A stretch of DNA of 7,727 nucleotides, taken from positions 1-7,727 of the forward strand of contig SCVQ01000418.1 of assembly GCA_004296865.1 (NCBI GenBank), given 5' to 3'. This document shows, piece after piece, positions 1 through 6,545 of this stretch; the first letter of the stretch is position 1; each line of letters opens with the position of its first letter. The notes under the pieces were generated by a model, which was not told the origin of the DNA, made no database searches, and worked only from the letters and a program-made list of their open reading frames with translations. The DNA comes from Nitrospirota bacterium (GTDB taxonomy: Bacteria; Nitrospirota; Nitrospiria; Nitrospirales; Nitrospiraceae). Both the position numbers and the translations under genes were made by a program.

Positions 1-1
1 G

Positions 2-385
2 CCCTCTGCCCTCCTGGATTTGATTCGTCGATATCTGAAAGACGACGGCATCCTGTTCATCGAGGTTCCCAACTGCGACTCCTATTTTCTGCGAACGTTG
101 GATTTGTACTTTCGGATAAAAGGCTTGCAGTGGTCCTCGCGGCTGTCCCCTTTTCATCCGCCTTTTCATCGATTCGGCTTTACGACGCGCTCGCTGTCGT
201 TTCTGCTGGAGCGGTCCCGGTATCGAGCAGTGTCGCGTGCGACGTTCTCCGGGAAAGATCGCGGTTATTGTCAGAAGAAATCACCGTGGCACCCGGAAGT
301 CATTCTCCGGGACCTCGCCGCCGCATCCTTGCAGTTCCTGGGAAACCGCGAATTGCTCGTCGTCATCGCCAGTCCCCTGCGATGA
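2..385 (+). CDS. Class I SAM-dependent methyltransferase, C-terminal part (5' end outside the window)
   Basis: The frame is open from the left edge and ends at the TGA at 383-385, giving about 127 residues, so this is the C-terminal half of a larger protein. The segment LKDDGILFIEVPN matches the late beta-strand region of Methyltransf_11/23-type enzymes, usually 'L+PGG.l.ievPn'. It is followed by HPPFHRFGFTTRSLSFLLE, which fits the usual '(H).yyFs...L..lL+.aGF' tail. The SAM-binding glycine motif would lie upstream and is not visible, so activity and substrate cannot be judged. Such methyltransferases are common in glycan clusters, where they methylate sugars or chain ends; that role is inferred from the neighbours. 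A TTG at 20 is the first start-like codon in frame, but it falls inside the conserved domain and is not the real start. The stop overlaps an ATG (ATGA, 382-385) in another frame. Confidence 0.8.
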   Translation, partial: PSALLDLIRRYLKDDGILFIEVPNCDSYFLRTLDLYFRIKGLQWSSRLSPFHPPFHRFGFTTRSLSFLLERSRYRAVSRATFSGKDRGYCQKKSPWHPEVILRDLAAASLQFLGNRELLVVIASPLR

Positions 386-474
386 GGGGTCGGGCGATGA
401 TGTGCGTTGGTCGGCGGCTCGTGGGAGGGCGCCCTGCCGGTCCCGGCGCCGGGGTGCTAGAAAGCGTATCGTGA
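382..474 (+). CDS. Possible 30-codon linking/leader ORF between methyltransferase and glycosyltransferase
   Basis: An ATG at 382 overlaps the upstream stop as ATGA. Its frame runs 30 codons to a TGA at 472-474, which itself overlaps the GTG start of the glycosyltransferase as GTGA. The peptide would be rich in Gly, Arg, Val and Pro and matches no family I know. The double 4-base stop/start overlap is what a translational coupler would look like, because it would let ribosomes pass between two genes otherwise separated by 85 bases. Against it: the peptide is short and low-complexity, there is no clear Shine-Dalgarno before 382, and a short open stretch is easily met by chance in GC-rich DNA. 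I list it only as a possibility. Confidence 0.15.
   Translation: MRGRAMMCVGRRLVGGRPAGPGAGVLESVS
427..453. repeat. Pair of GC-rich palindromes in the intergenic gap
   Basis: GGGCGCCC (427-434) and CCCGGCGCCGGG (442-453) are both perfect inverted repeats, and the shared GGCGCC cores (428-433 and 445-450) can also pair with each other as a 6-bp stem. They sit in the 85-base gap just before the glycosyltransferase start. No T-run follows, so this is not an intrinsic terminator. A role as an RNA structure affecting translation of the downstream gene, or as a protein site, is possible, but GC-rich background makes such palindromes fairly common. Confidence 0.35.
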
Positions 475-1586
475 GACTGCATTTTTTAGTTCCCTATCCG
501 CGCGACCAGGCGCCCAGCCAGCACCTGAAGTTCGAGCAGTACTACGGGCACTTCGCGCGCGCCGGGTACGAGATCGTGCACGATGCGTTCTATTCGCGTC
601 AGCTGTATCAGCGACTCGGCAAGCGAGGTTTGCTGTGGAAGGCTTGCGGAGTGCTCTGGGCCTGCGTGAAGCGGCTTCGGTCTCTGTGGATGGCGTGGCG
701 GAGCGACCTTGTCTACGTGTGCCTGGAAGCGATGCCCATTGGGCCGCCCATACTTGAGTGGGTGATCGTGCATCTGTTCAAACGTCCGATGGTCTACGAT
801 ATCGACGACCTGATCTACTTGAAGAAGCCCGGGAGCCGGGACCCGCTCCCGACCCTCTTCGACCGGCGACGCAAGGTCGAGTTCCTCATGCGGAGCGCGC
901 GCCACGTCATCGTTTGCACGCCGCATCTCGAGAAAGTGGCCCGCAGCGTGAACGTGCGGGTCGCCCGTATCTCATCCACGATCGATACCGTGAAGTACCG
1001 GTCCCGCGAACGGTACGACACCCCTTGCGTCACGATTGGCTGGAGCGGGAGCTTCTCCACCTCGCCGTACCTCCATCTTCTGGACAACGTGCTTCGCACG
1101 GTCCAGCAGCGCCACGGCGTGGCGATCCGGGTGATTGGGGACGCGCGCTTTTCGATCGCTGGCGTCGAGGTGCAGGCCATTCCCTGGCGGCTGGAGTCTG
1201 AAGTGGAGGACCTGCTCGGCATGGACATCGGGTTGTACCCGCTCCCCCACGAAGAGTGGGTGCTCGGCAAGAGCGGGCTGAAGGCGCTCCAGTACATGGG
1301 GCTGGGGATTCCGACGGTCCTGACGCCGATCGGCGCCAACCTAGAGATCGTCGAGCACGGGAAGAACGGATTCTTTGCGGATTCAGAGGAGGAGTGGACC
1401 GATGCGCTCACTAAACTGATCCAGGACTCCACCCTGCGAGAGGAGGTCGGGCGAGCCGGGCGCAAGACGGTCGAGGACCGGTATTCGGTAGAGGCCAATT
1501 GGCCCCTCTACAGAAGAGCGGTCGAGGAGGCGCTTGGGTTTCCCATGGGTGATGCGAGACAAGGTCATGCGGCATGCCCTCGGTGA
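471..1586 (+). CDS. Glycosyltransferase family 4-like (GT-B fold)
   Basis: Predicted protein of 371 residues from GTG 471. I chose this start because it begins with a classic GT-B first strand, MRLHFLVPYP. The frame stays open upstream to 237, but that part would overlap the methyltransferase gene and lacks protein-like character. Motifs seen: YDIDDLIY (109-116), GWSGSFST (190-197) opening the C-terminal Rossmann domain, VIGD (221-224), and GKSGLKALQYMGLGIPTV (266-283) followed by GANLEIVEHGKNGF (288-301). These match the donor-binding region of Glyco_trans_1_4-type enzymes. The usual EX7E pair is not present at its normal place: by alignment the positions are G266 and Q274. The likely role is transfer of a sugar from a nucleotide donor to a lipid-linked glycan on the cytoplasmic side; donor and acceptor are unknown. 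The Shine-Dalgarno is weak (AGAAAG just upstream). The stop overlaps the next gene. Confidence 0.9.
   Translation: MRLHFLVPYPRDQAPSQHLKFEQYYGHFARAGYEIVHDAFYSRQLYQRLGKRGLLWKACGVLWACVKRLRSLWMAWRSDLVYVCLEAMPIGPPILEWVIVHLFKRPMVYDIDDLIYLKKPGSRDPLPTLFDRRRKVEFLMRSARHVIVCTPHLEKVARSVNVRVARISSTIDTVKYRSRERYDTPCVTIGWSGSFSTSPYLHLLDNVLRTVQQRHGVAIRVIGDARFSIAGVEVQAIPWRLESEVEDLLGMDIGLYPLPHEEWVLGKSGLKALQYMGLGIPTVLTPIGANLEIVEHGKNGFFADSEEEWTDALTKLIQDSTLREEVGRAGRKTVEDRYSVEANWPLYRRAVEEALGFPMGDARQGHAACPR
1561..1564 (+). promoter_or_regulatory. Ribosome binding site supporting ATG 1574
   Basis: AAGG at 1561-1564 lies 9 bases before ATG 1574, inside the end of the glycosyltransferase gene. It favours ATG 1574 over the in-frame GTG at 1583. 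That GTG would make a 4-base GTGA overlap like the other junctions, but it would sit too far from this site. Confidence 0.4.
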
Positions 1587-3427
1587 GGATCTTTTGCACG
1601 GTTGGCTTGTTGGCGATCGTGTTCTTCCTTCATTTCTGGGGATTCTCACCGAAGGGGTTTCACTTCTCGGATTTCCACTTCTATGAGAAGGAGTTGCCTG
1701 CATTCTGGGGCCTCTCTGTCGTTGACCATAAGACCGGCCGGGTCAACTGGGAGTTTCTCTATCACAATGAAGGCCTCATGGCGCTCATGTATTACCTGGT
1801 CAAGGAGGTGCCACTGGCGACGGAAGCCAAGGTGGTGCTCGTCAACAGCCTCAATATGGCCCTGCGGTTCCTTGACGCGGCCCTGTTTCTGTTGGTGCTC
1901 AGGAATCTGGTCGGGTCTTCAAGGCTGTTCCCGTTCGCGCTGGTCTATTTGGTCTACCCCTTCAATTCGGCTAACCGGTACTGGGAGGCCTGCACCGCGA
2001 ACCACCTGGCGGCCCTGTTCTTTCTGGTGTCCCTGCTCCTCTATCTCCGCGTGGACTACGATCCGGGCCGCTTTCGGCGGAACCTGATCCTCTGGATCGT
2101 CCCGAGCCTGGTCTTTTTGTGGCTCTCGATCATTACCGTCGAGTTCGCGATATTGCTCTCGCCGCTGTACGTACTGCTTGCCATCTATTACAGCAACGGG
2201 AGGGCCCTGGTTTTGCGGGGACCCTGGCTCGCGCCGCCATATCCAAAGGCGGCCTGTGTGTTCTTGCTCACCGGCGTTGCGCCGGTCCTGCTCTTTTCGG
2301 GACACGGCCTCACGGTCTTGTCTTACGCATCCCGGTATCAGGAGCTGGCCTCGACTGCGAATGAGGCTTCGCTGCTGGTCGCCGGGGCGGCCATCGCAGG
2401 CAACGCCGTGCTGGTCTATTTGTCCGTCCTGTTTGCGAACACGCTGGGTCTGATCCTGTATCCGCTGGGAAGCCTGATTCAGTATCCGATCCCGTCGACT
2501 TGGATGCCGTCGCCGCTCGCGCTTGCGGGGATCACGCTCGCGGTCGGGCTTGGGATCGCCGGCCTCAGGGTAGGGAGTCAGGTGGAGACACAGGGCGAGT
2601 TGCCGCCGGACCTTCGCTTCCTGAGCTTCTTCGGCCTGCTCTGGGCGGTCCTCGCCTATCTGCCCTTCTCGCTCTCCTTCGGGTATCCACGGAACGTGGG
2701 GCCCGTTGCGGATCGGATCAACCTGCTGGGCTCTATGGGAGTGGCCCTCTGCCTGGGCAGCCTGTTGTGTTGGACTCAGGATCGGCTGCGGGCCAGACGG
2801 CCTTCGTGGATGCCGGCGTTCTACGCGCTATGGAGCGCGATGCTCGTCGTGCTGCTGTTGAACCTCCAGTTGCAAAAGGCGGTCTACATTGAGGCGGAAC
2901 GTAAGGAGCGGGCGGTCGTCAGCACGATCCTCGACGCCCGAGCGAGGGTTCCGGATGGGGAGAAGGAACCGATCTTCCTCCTGGACCGGGAGGCTAAGCT
3001 CGTGACACCGCGAGTTCAGTTGCGCCACGCCTTGAGTGAGCCCTCGGTTTGGGGAAAGGTCGTGGGGGTCTCGCACGTTGCCCTTGAGCGTTACTTTTTG
3101 GCGCCACCCGTGCCGACCAGCTTCCACCTTGAAGGTATCTACTGGTTCTGGAGCAAGGCGTTCGAGTTCTACGCCGATCTTGAAGGACGGCCAAGACCGT
3201 TGGTGTACCGGTTGGAGGATCCATTCAACCTCACCGAGGAGGCTGAGACGTACAGGATCGGGTATCAGCCCAGAGAGGTGTGGGAGGATCCTTCGGATAC
3301 AAGCGGTTTCCGAGTCTATCCCAAGTCCCGCTACGAACTGGTGGTCGTGAAGATCGCGGAGTCCTCCTTTCGGTTCGGGGGCTCCCTGGAGTATGCCTTT
3401 CTCCCCTACCGGGAGGGAGGCCGGTGA
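1574..3427 (+). CDS. Polytopic membrane protein of unknown family, tandem paralogue A
   Basis: Predicted 617 residues. An N-terminal hydrophobic segment (about 5-23) is followed by a loop of about 70 residues and then some eight to ten membrane segments spread over about 95-431. A largely soluble C-terminal region of about 185 residues follows. It is clearly homologous to the next gene. Shared blocks: S32-D33 in the first loop, GLM (67-69), a YWEACTANHLA block (136-146), VLAYLPF..SFGYPR (359-373), ADRIN (379-383), QK..Y.E..RKER (434-446) and YPK...SFRFGGSLEY near the end (582-607). I do not recognise the family. The long first loop carrying an acidic residue after the first helix resembles GT-C glycosyltransferases, which place a catalytic Asp/Glu there, so a lipid-linked-sugar transferase is a reasonable guess. 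A polymerase, ligase or flippase-associated role is also possible. It overlaps the upstream gene by 13 bases and the downstream one by 4 (GTGA), so translation is probably coupled. Confidence 0.88.
   Translation: MPSVRIFCTVGLLAIVFFLHFWGFSPKGFHFSDFHFYEKELPAFWGLSVVDHKTGRVNWEFLYHNEGLMALMYYLVKEVPLATEAKVVLVNSLNMALRFLDAALFLLVLRNLVGSSRLFPFALVYLVYPFNSANRYWEACTANHLAALFFLVSLLLYLRVDYDPGRFRRNLILWIVPSLVFLWLSIITVEFAILLSPLYVLLAIYYSNGRALVLRGPWLAPPYPKAACVFLLTGVAPVLLFSGHGLTVLSYASRYQELASTANEASLLVAGAAIAGNAVLVYLSVLFANTLGLILYPLGSLIQYPIPSTWMPSPLALAGITLAVGLGIAGLRVGSQVETQGELPPDLRFLSFFGLLWAVLAYLPFSLSFGYPRNVGPVADRINLLGSMGVALCLGSLLCWTQDRLRARRPSWMPAFYALWSAMLVVLLLNLQLQKAVYIEAERKERAVVSTILDARARVPDGEKEPIFLLDREAKLVTPRVQLRHALSEPSVWGKVVGVSHVALERYFLAPPVPTSFHLEGIYWFWSKAFEFYADLEGRPRPLVYRLEDPFNLTEEAETYRIGYQPREVWEDPSDTSGFRVYPKSRYELVVVKIAESSFRFGGSLEYAFLPYREGGR
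3411..3420 (+). promoter_or_regulatory. Strong purine-rich ribosome binding site for GTG 3424
   Basis: The run GGGAGGGAGG ends 3 bases before GTG 3424; its inner GGAGG (3412-3416) has a 7-base spacer. It supports GTG 3424 as the start, in a GTGA overlap with the upstream stop, and argues against the in-frame codons upstream back to 3280, which lie inside the previous gene. Confidence 0.6.
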
Positions 3428-5337
3428 GCAACCGGGCCGGGGGCGGCGCTGGAATCCCAGCGGCGGCATCCGCCTTGTTTTGTGTTGCCCTCTTTGCCTT
3501 CTTGTACTGGAACTATCCCTTCGACGGGATGATCATCTCGGACAGTTGGTACTGGTATCTCTACGATGCCGGCGAGTTCCGGTGGCCGACGAGTGTGCGC
3601 GGAGACGGCGATTGGAAGCCCCAGCCGTACACGCCTGACTGGACGGCGCTGGTGACCCGCCGCGGCTTGATGCCCGTCATGGTCATGCTCATCGACCATC
3701 TGGTGATCGGGGACAAGCGGGTGTTCCTGAACCTGGTCTGCCTGCTGGTGCTGGCGGCTAACGTGGCGCTGTTCGGCTACATCGTGTGGCGGATCGTCGG
3801 TGCGCAGCGGCTCTACCCGATCATGTTTGCGGCGATGCTGTTCCCCTTTGCGGCAGGCAGCCATTTCTGGCAGCACCTGGTGCTCAACAACCTGGCGGTA
3901 ACCTTCTTCCTCGCGAGCCTCGCGCTCTTCTTGAGGGTGCTCCTGGCGGAGCCCTTCACCTACCGGGGCATCAACGGGCTTACGATCGGGCTCAGCCTGG
4001 GCTGTTACTGGACCTCGATCCTGATCGTGGACTATGCGATCTTCATGTCCCCCCTGTATCTCTACCTGGCTCTCTGTAGGGCCGATGGAGGGGGGGCGCT
4101 GCTGAGTCGCATACGGTTCGCTAACGCGCGTAGCGCAGTGGCGATGGCCTACGTCGGCCTGACCGGCCTCGCCGTCGTGCTGTTTTCAAAGGATGCCCCG
4201 ACTGTCCTGGCCTACTCGGGCAAGCTCGCGGAGCTTGCTTCGAAAGTCGATAGCCCGACCACCTTGATTGCACCGGTGGCGGCTGTCGGCCACGCGGTTT
4301 TGTACTATCTGTCGGCGGCAATCTTCAACTCGGTCGGCCTGATCCTTCAGCCCGCTGTCCAGCTCTGGCGGGACGGTGCAGTGCTCTTCGAGTCTGCCTG
4401 GGTGGCCCCGGCGGTACTGCTGCTCGCTGGGAGTGCCACGGTTTTGTGGTTCCTTGCACACCATGATAGGGCACCTGCGCCAGGACCCGCATCGCGTGAG
4501 GCCCCCACGGGTTCCCCGATGGTCTTCGGTCTGCTGTGGGCGGTGCTGGCGTACCTTCCGTTCGCCTCTTCCTTTGGCTATCCACGGGTGGTCGGGCTGA
4601 CGGCCGACCGGATCAACATCCTGGCCTTGTGGGGTGTGGCCGTCGTTGCGGGTGTGCTGGGGCACCGCTTGTTCGTGTCCCGGTGCTGTGGTACCATCGC
4701 CCGCGCATCGGCCTTTGCCGTAGGGGTGTTCCTTATCTCGGCCATCCTCATCAGCAACCTGTTCATCCAGAAGGAATACTACGTCGAGGTGTACAAGAAG
4801 GAACGACAATTGGCGCTCCTGATCCTGGAGAACAGGCTGACGCCTCCCTCTGACGGCCACAAACCGGTCGTCATTCTTGATCGGGCGCGGAAGCTCGTTT
4901 ACCCGCGGGAGAAACTGATGACAGCAGTCAGCCAGCCCCAGGTTATAGAAAAAGCGCTGGGGCTGCTGGGGTTCGTAGTGGACCGGTTCTTCCTGGACGA
5001 GTATGTGACCAGCAGTTATCATCTGAATGGCATTATGATGTTCGGTTGTTGCCCCGGAGCGGCCCCATCGACCATTTTCGGCTATGCGAAGCTGTACGGG
5101 CTGGACTACGTGCCCGTGTACACGATTGACAAGACCTTCCGATTCGGGGAAGACCCGGAACGGTATCGCCTCGGATACGAGTACTCGAACATCCTGTCTC
5201 ACCGCCAGGGGGAGGTCAACTGGGTGGACTATCCGAAGCAGGACTACGACCTCCAGGTGATCGAGATTGGGGAGTCTTTCTTTAGGCTCAGAGGCTCTCT
5301 CGAGTATTCGACACGCGCCACTGTGGAGATTTCTTGA
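3424..5337 (+). CDS. Polytopic membrane protein of unknown family, tandem paralogue B
   Basis: Predicted 637 residues from GTG 3424, chosen for its strong upstream GGAGG and GTGA overlap. A hydrophobic helix (about 11-31) is followed by a polar, Trp/Tyr/Asp-rich loop to about 95, several membrane segments to about 447, and a soluble C-terminus of about 190 residues. It aligns with the preceding protein along nearly its whole length: S39-D40 in the first loop, GLM (81-83), FWQHLVLNNLA (148-158), VLAYLPF..SFGYPR (374-388), ADRIN (394-398), QKEYY..VYKKER (449-461), and YPK...SFFRLRGSLEY at the end (603-628). Differences include a short Cys-containing insertion (FGCCPGAAPS, 540-549), a CC pair at 421-422, and a longer proline-rich loop (349-363). 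Function is unknown; the arguments for a GT-C-like or other membrane glycan role are those given for paralogue A. The diverged sequence suggests an old duplication with separate specificities rather than a recent copy. Confidence 0.88.
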   Translation: MSNRAGGGAGIPAAASALFCVALFAFLYWNYPFDGMIISDSWYWYLYDAGEFRWPTSVRGDGDWKPQPYTPDWTALVTRRGLMPVMVMLIDHLVIGDKRVFLNLVCLLVLAANVALFGYIVWRIVGAQRLYPIMFAAMLFPFAAGSHFWQHLVLNNLAVTFFLASLALFLRVLLAEPFTYRGINGLTIGLSLGCYWTSILIVDYAIFMSPLYLYLALCRADGGGALLSRIRFANARSAVAMAYVGLTGLAVVLFSKDAPTVLAYSGKLAELASKVDSPTTLIAPVAAVGHAVLYYLSAAIFNSVGLILQPAVQLWRDGAVLFESAWVAPAVLLLAGSATVLWFLAHHDRAPAPGPASREAPTGSPMVFGLLWAVLAYLPFASSFGYPRVVGLTADRINILALWGVAVVAGVLGHRLFVSRCCGTIARASAFAVGVFLISAILISNLFIQKEYYVEVYKKERQLALLILENRLTPPSDGHKPVVILDRARKLVYPREKLMTAVSQPQVIEKALGLLGFVVDRFFLDEYVTSSYHLNGIMMFGCCPGAAPSTIFGYAKLYGLDYVPVYTIDKTFRFGEDPERYRLGYEYSNILSHRQGEVNWVDYPKQDYDLQVIEIGESFFRLRGSLEYSTRATVEIS

Positions 5338-5342
5338 GGGGG
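5336..5342 (+). promoter_or_regulatory. Ribosome binding site that decides the dehydrogenase start (ATG 5352)
   Basis: GAGGGGG, overlapping the stop codon of the upstream gene, stands 9 bases before ATG 5352. An in-frame TTG at 5334 overlaps the upstream stop (TTGA) and would add six residues. That TTG would precede this site, so ATG 5352 is preferred. Confidence 0.6.
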
Positions 5343-5351
5343 ACATCGACC

Positions 5352-6545
5352 ATGCCGAATGAGGCCCTGCGGATCGCCGTGGTCGGCGGGGGAGGCCACG
5401 TGGGGCTCCCTCTCTCCCTCCTTCTCGCGGATAAGGGCTTCGCGGTCCGAGTGATCGACTGCGACGGCACGAAGATCGAGGCTCTCAAGGGAGGGCGGTT
5501 CCCCTTTCTCGAAGAGGGCGGGCCGGAGCTGCTGACGAAGCTGCTCGGGGAGAAGACCCCAGACCAGCTCCTGTTCACGACGGACAGCGCGCTTGTCGCC
5601 GATTCCGACGTGGTGATCCTGGTAGTCGGGACGCCGGTGGACGAGCACATGAACCCGAGCCTGGGGCCGGTTCATGCGGTCATCGAGCAGCTCAGGCCCT
5701 ATCTCCGGGACGGCCAGACCGTCATCCTGCGGAGCACCTTGTTTCCCGGCACGTCCGAGAAGATCCGTGCGACGCTGGAAGGCGCGCGGCTCAAGGTCGG
5801 CGTCTGCTTCTGCCCCGAGCGGATCGCGCAGGGCTATGCGCTGCGCGAGCTCCAGGATTTGCCCCAGATCATCTCCGGGAGCACCCCCGCAGCCCTGGCG
5901 GCCGCCCGGACGGTCTTCTCCTCCCTGACGCCGAAGCTCGTCGAGCTGAGCATGACGGAGGCGGAGCTCGCCAAGCTGTTCACGAACTCTTGGCGGTATA
6001 TCAAGTTTGCAGTCGCGAACCAGTTCTACATGATCGCCGCCGACAAGGGGCTCGACTTCTACCGCATCCGCGACGCGATGGTGCAGGACTACGGGCGAGC
6101 CTCCGATTTTCCCCTGGCTGGCTTTGCGGCCGGGCCCTGCCTCTTCAAGGACACCATGCAGCTCGCTGCTTACAACCGGCAGAACTTTCCCCTGGGCCAC
6201 TCGGCGATGCTGCTCAACGAGACGCTGCCGGATTTCCTCGTGGAGCGGGCGAAGCTGTCCTACTCGCTCAAGGGCATGAAGGTTGGGATCCTGGGGATGG
6301 CGTTCAAGCCGGACAACGACGACAAGAGGGAGTCCCTGGCCTACAAGCTGAGGAAGCTGCTTCTGTACGAGAACGCCGTCGTGCTCTGCACGGACCCCTA
6401 CATCCAGGATCCGGGGTTCGTCCCACTGGAGACCGTGCTGGCCTCCTGCGAGCTGCTCTTCATCGGATGTCCCCACCGGGCCTATCGCTCCATCTCGCTC
6501 GACAAACACCAGGTCATTGATTGCTGGGGCATGGTGCGGAAATGA
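5352..6545 (+). CDS. Nucleotide-sugar dehydrogenase (UDP-glucose/GDP-mannose dehydrogenase family)
   Basis: Predicted 397 residues, close to the family norm of about 400-440. The N-terminal Rossmann domain starts with IAVVGGGGHVGLPLS, carrying GxGxxG at 13-18, and ends its second strand at VIDCD. GTPVDEHMNP (93-102), RSTLFPGT (127-134) and CPERIAQG (154-161) are typical family blocks. The central helix has ELAKLFTNSWRYIKFAVANQFY (205-226). The catalytic cysteine is C263 in GPCLFKD, followed by LGH..ML.NE. The C-terminal domain has the characteristic GMAFKPDNDDKRES (315-328) and TDPYIQDP. The family oxidises C6 of an NDP-hexose to a uronic acid with two NAD+. The exact substrate (UDP-Glc, UDP-GlcNAc or UDP-ManNAc type) cannot be set: the Cys loop is neither the textbook GGSCFPKD of UDP-glucose dehydrogenases nor the GGHC form of WecC-like enzymes. 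It should supply an acidic sugar for this cluster. Its stop overlaps the next start (ATGA). Confidence 0.93.
   Translation: MPNEALRIAVVGGGGHVGLPLSLLLADKGFAVRVIDCDGTKIEALKGGRFPFLEEGGPELLTKLLGEKTPDQLLFTTDSALVADSDVVILVVGTPVDEHMNPSLGPVHAVIEQLRPYLRDGQTVILRSTLFPGTSEKIRATLEGARLKVGVCFCPERIAQGYALRELQDLPQIISGSTPAALAAARTVFSSLTPKLVELSMTEAELAKLFTNSWRYIKFAVANQFYMIAADKGLDFYRIRDAMVQDYGRASDFPLAGFAAGPCLFKDTMQLAAYNRQNFPLGHSAMLLNETLPDFLVERAKLSYSLKGMKVGILGMAFKPDNDDKRESLAYKLRKLLLYENAVVLCTDPYIQDPGFVPLETVLASCELLFIGCPHRAYRSISLDKHQVIDCWGMVRK

Noticed and set aside
427..453. Intrinsic terminator in the gap before the glycosyltransferase
   Set aside because: The stem-forming bases are not followed by a T-run and the stem is short.
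237..470. N-terminal extension of the glycosyltransferase in the same frame
   Set aside because: It would overlap the methyltransferase gene by about 150 bases and adds Arg/Ser-rich sequence before a standard GT-B first strand at 471.
815..1498. Antisense open frame (227 codons) opposite the glycosyltransferase
   Set aside because: Ser/Arg-rich composition, no motif, and fully inside a confident GT4 gene.
3280..3423. Upstream extension of paralogue B
   Set aside because: It lies inside paralogue A's conserved C-terminal block, and a strong Shine-Dalgarno precedes GTG 3424.
4186..5346. Long antisense open frame (386 codons) opposite paralogue B
   Set aside because: Arg/Gln/His-rich shadow without domain features; the sense strand is backed by a paralogue alignment.
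5244..6509. Long antisense open frame (421 codons) opposite the dehydrogenase
   Set aside because: It mirrors a well-supported sense gene, its composition is a product of GC-rich codon use, and it has no family motifs.
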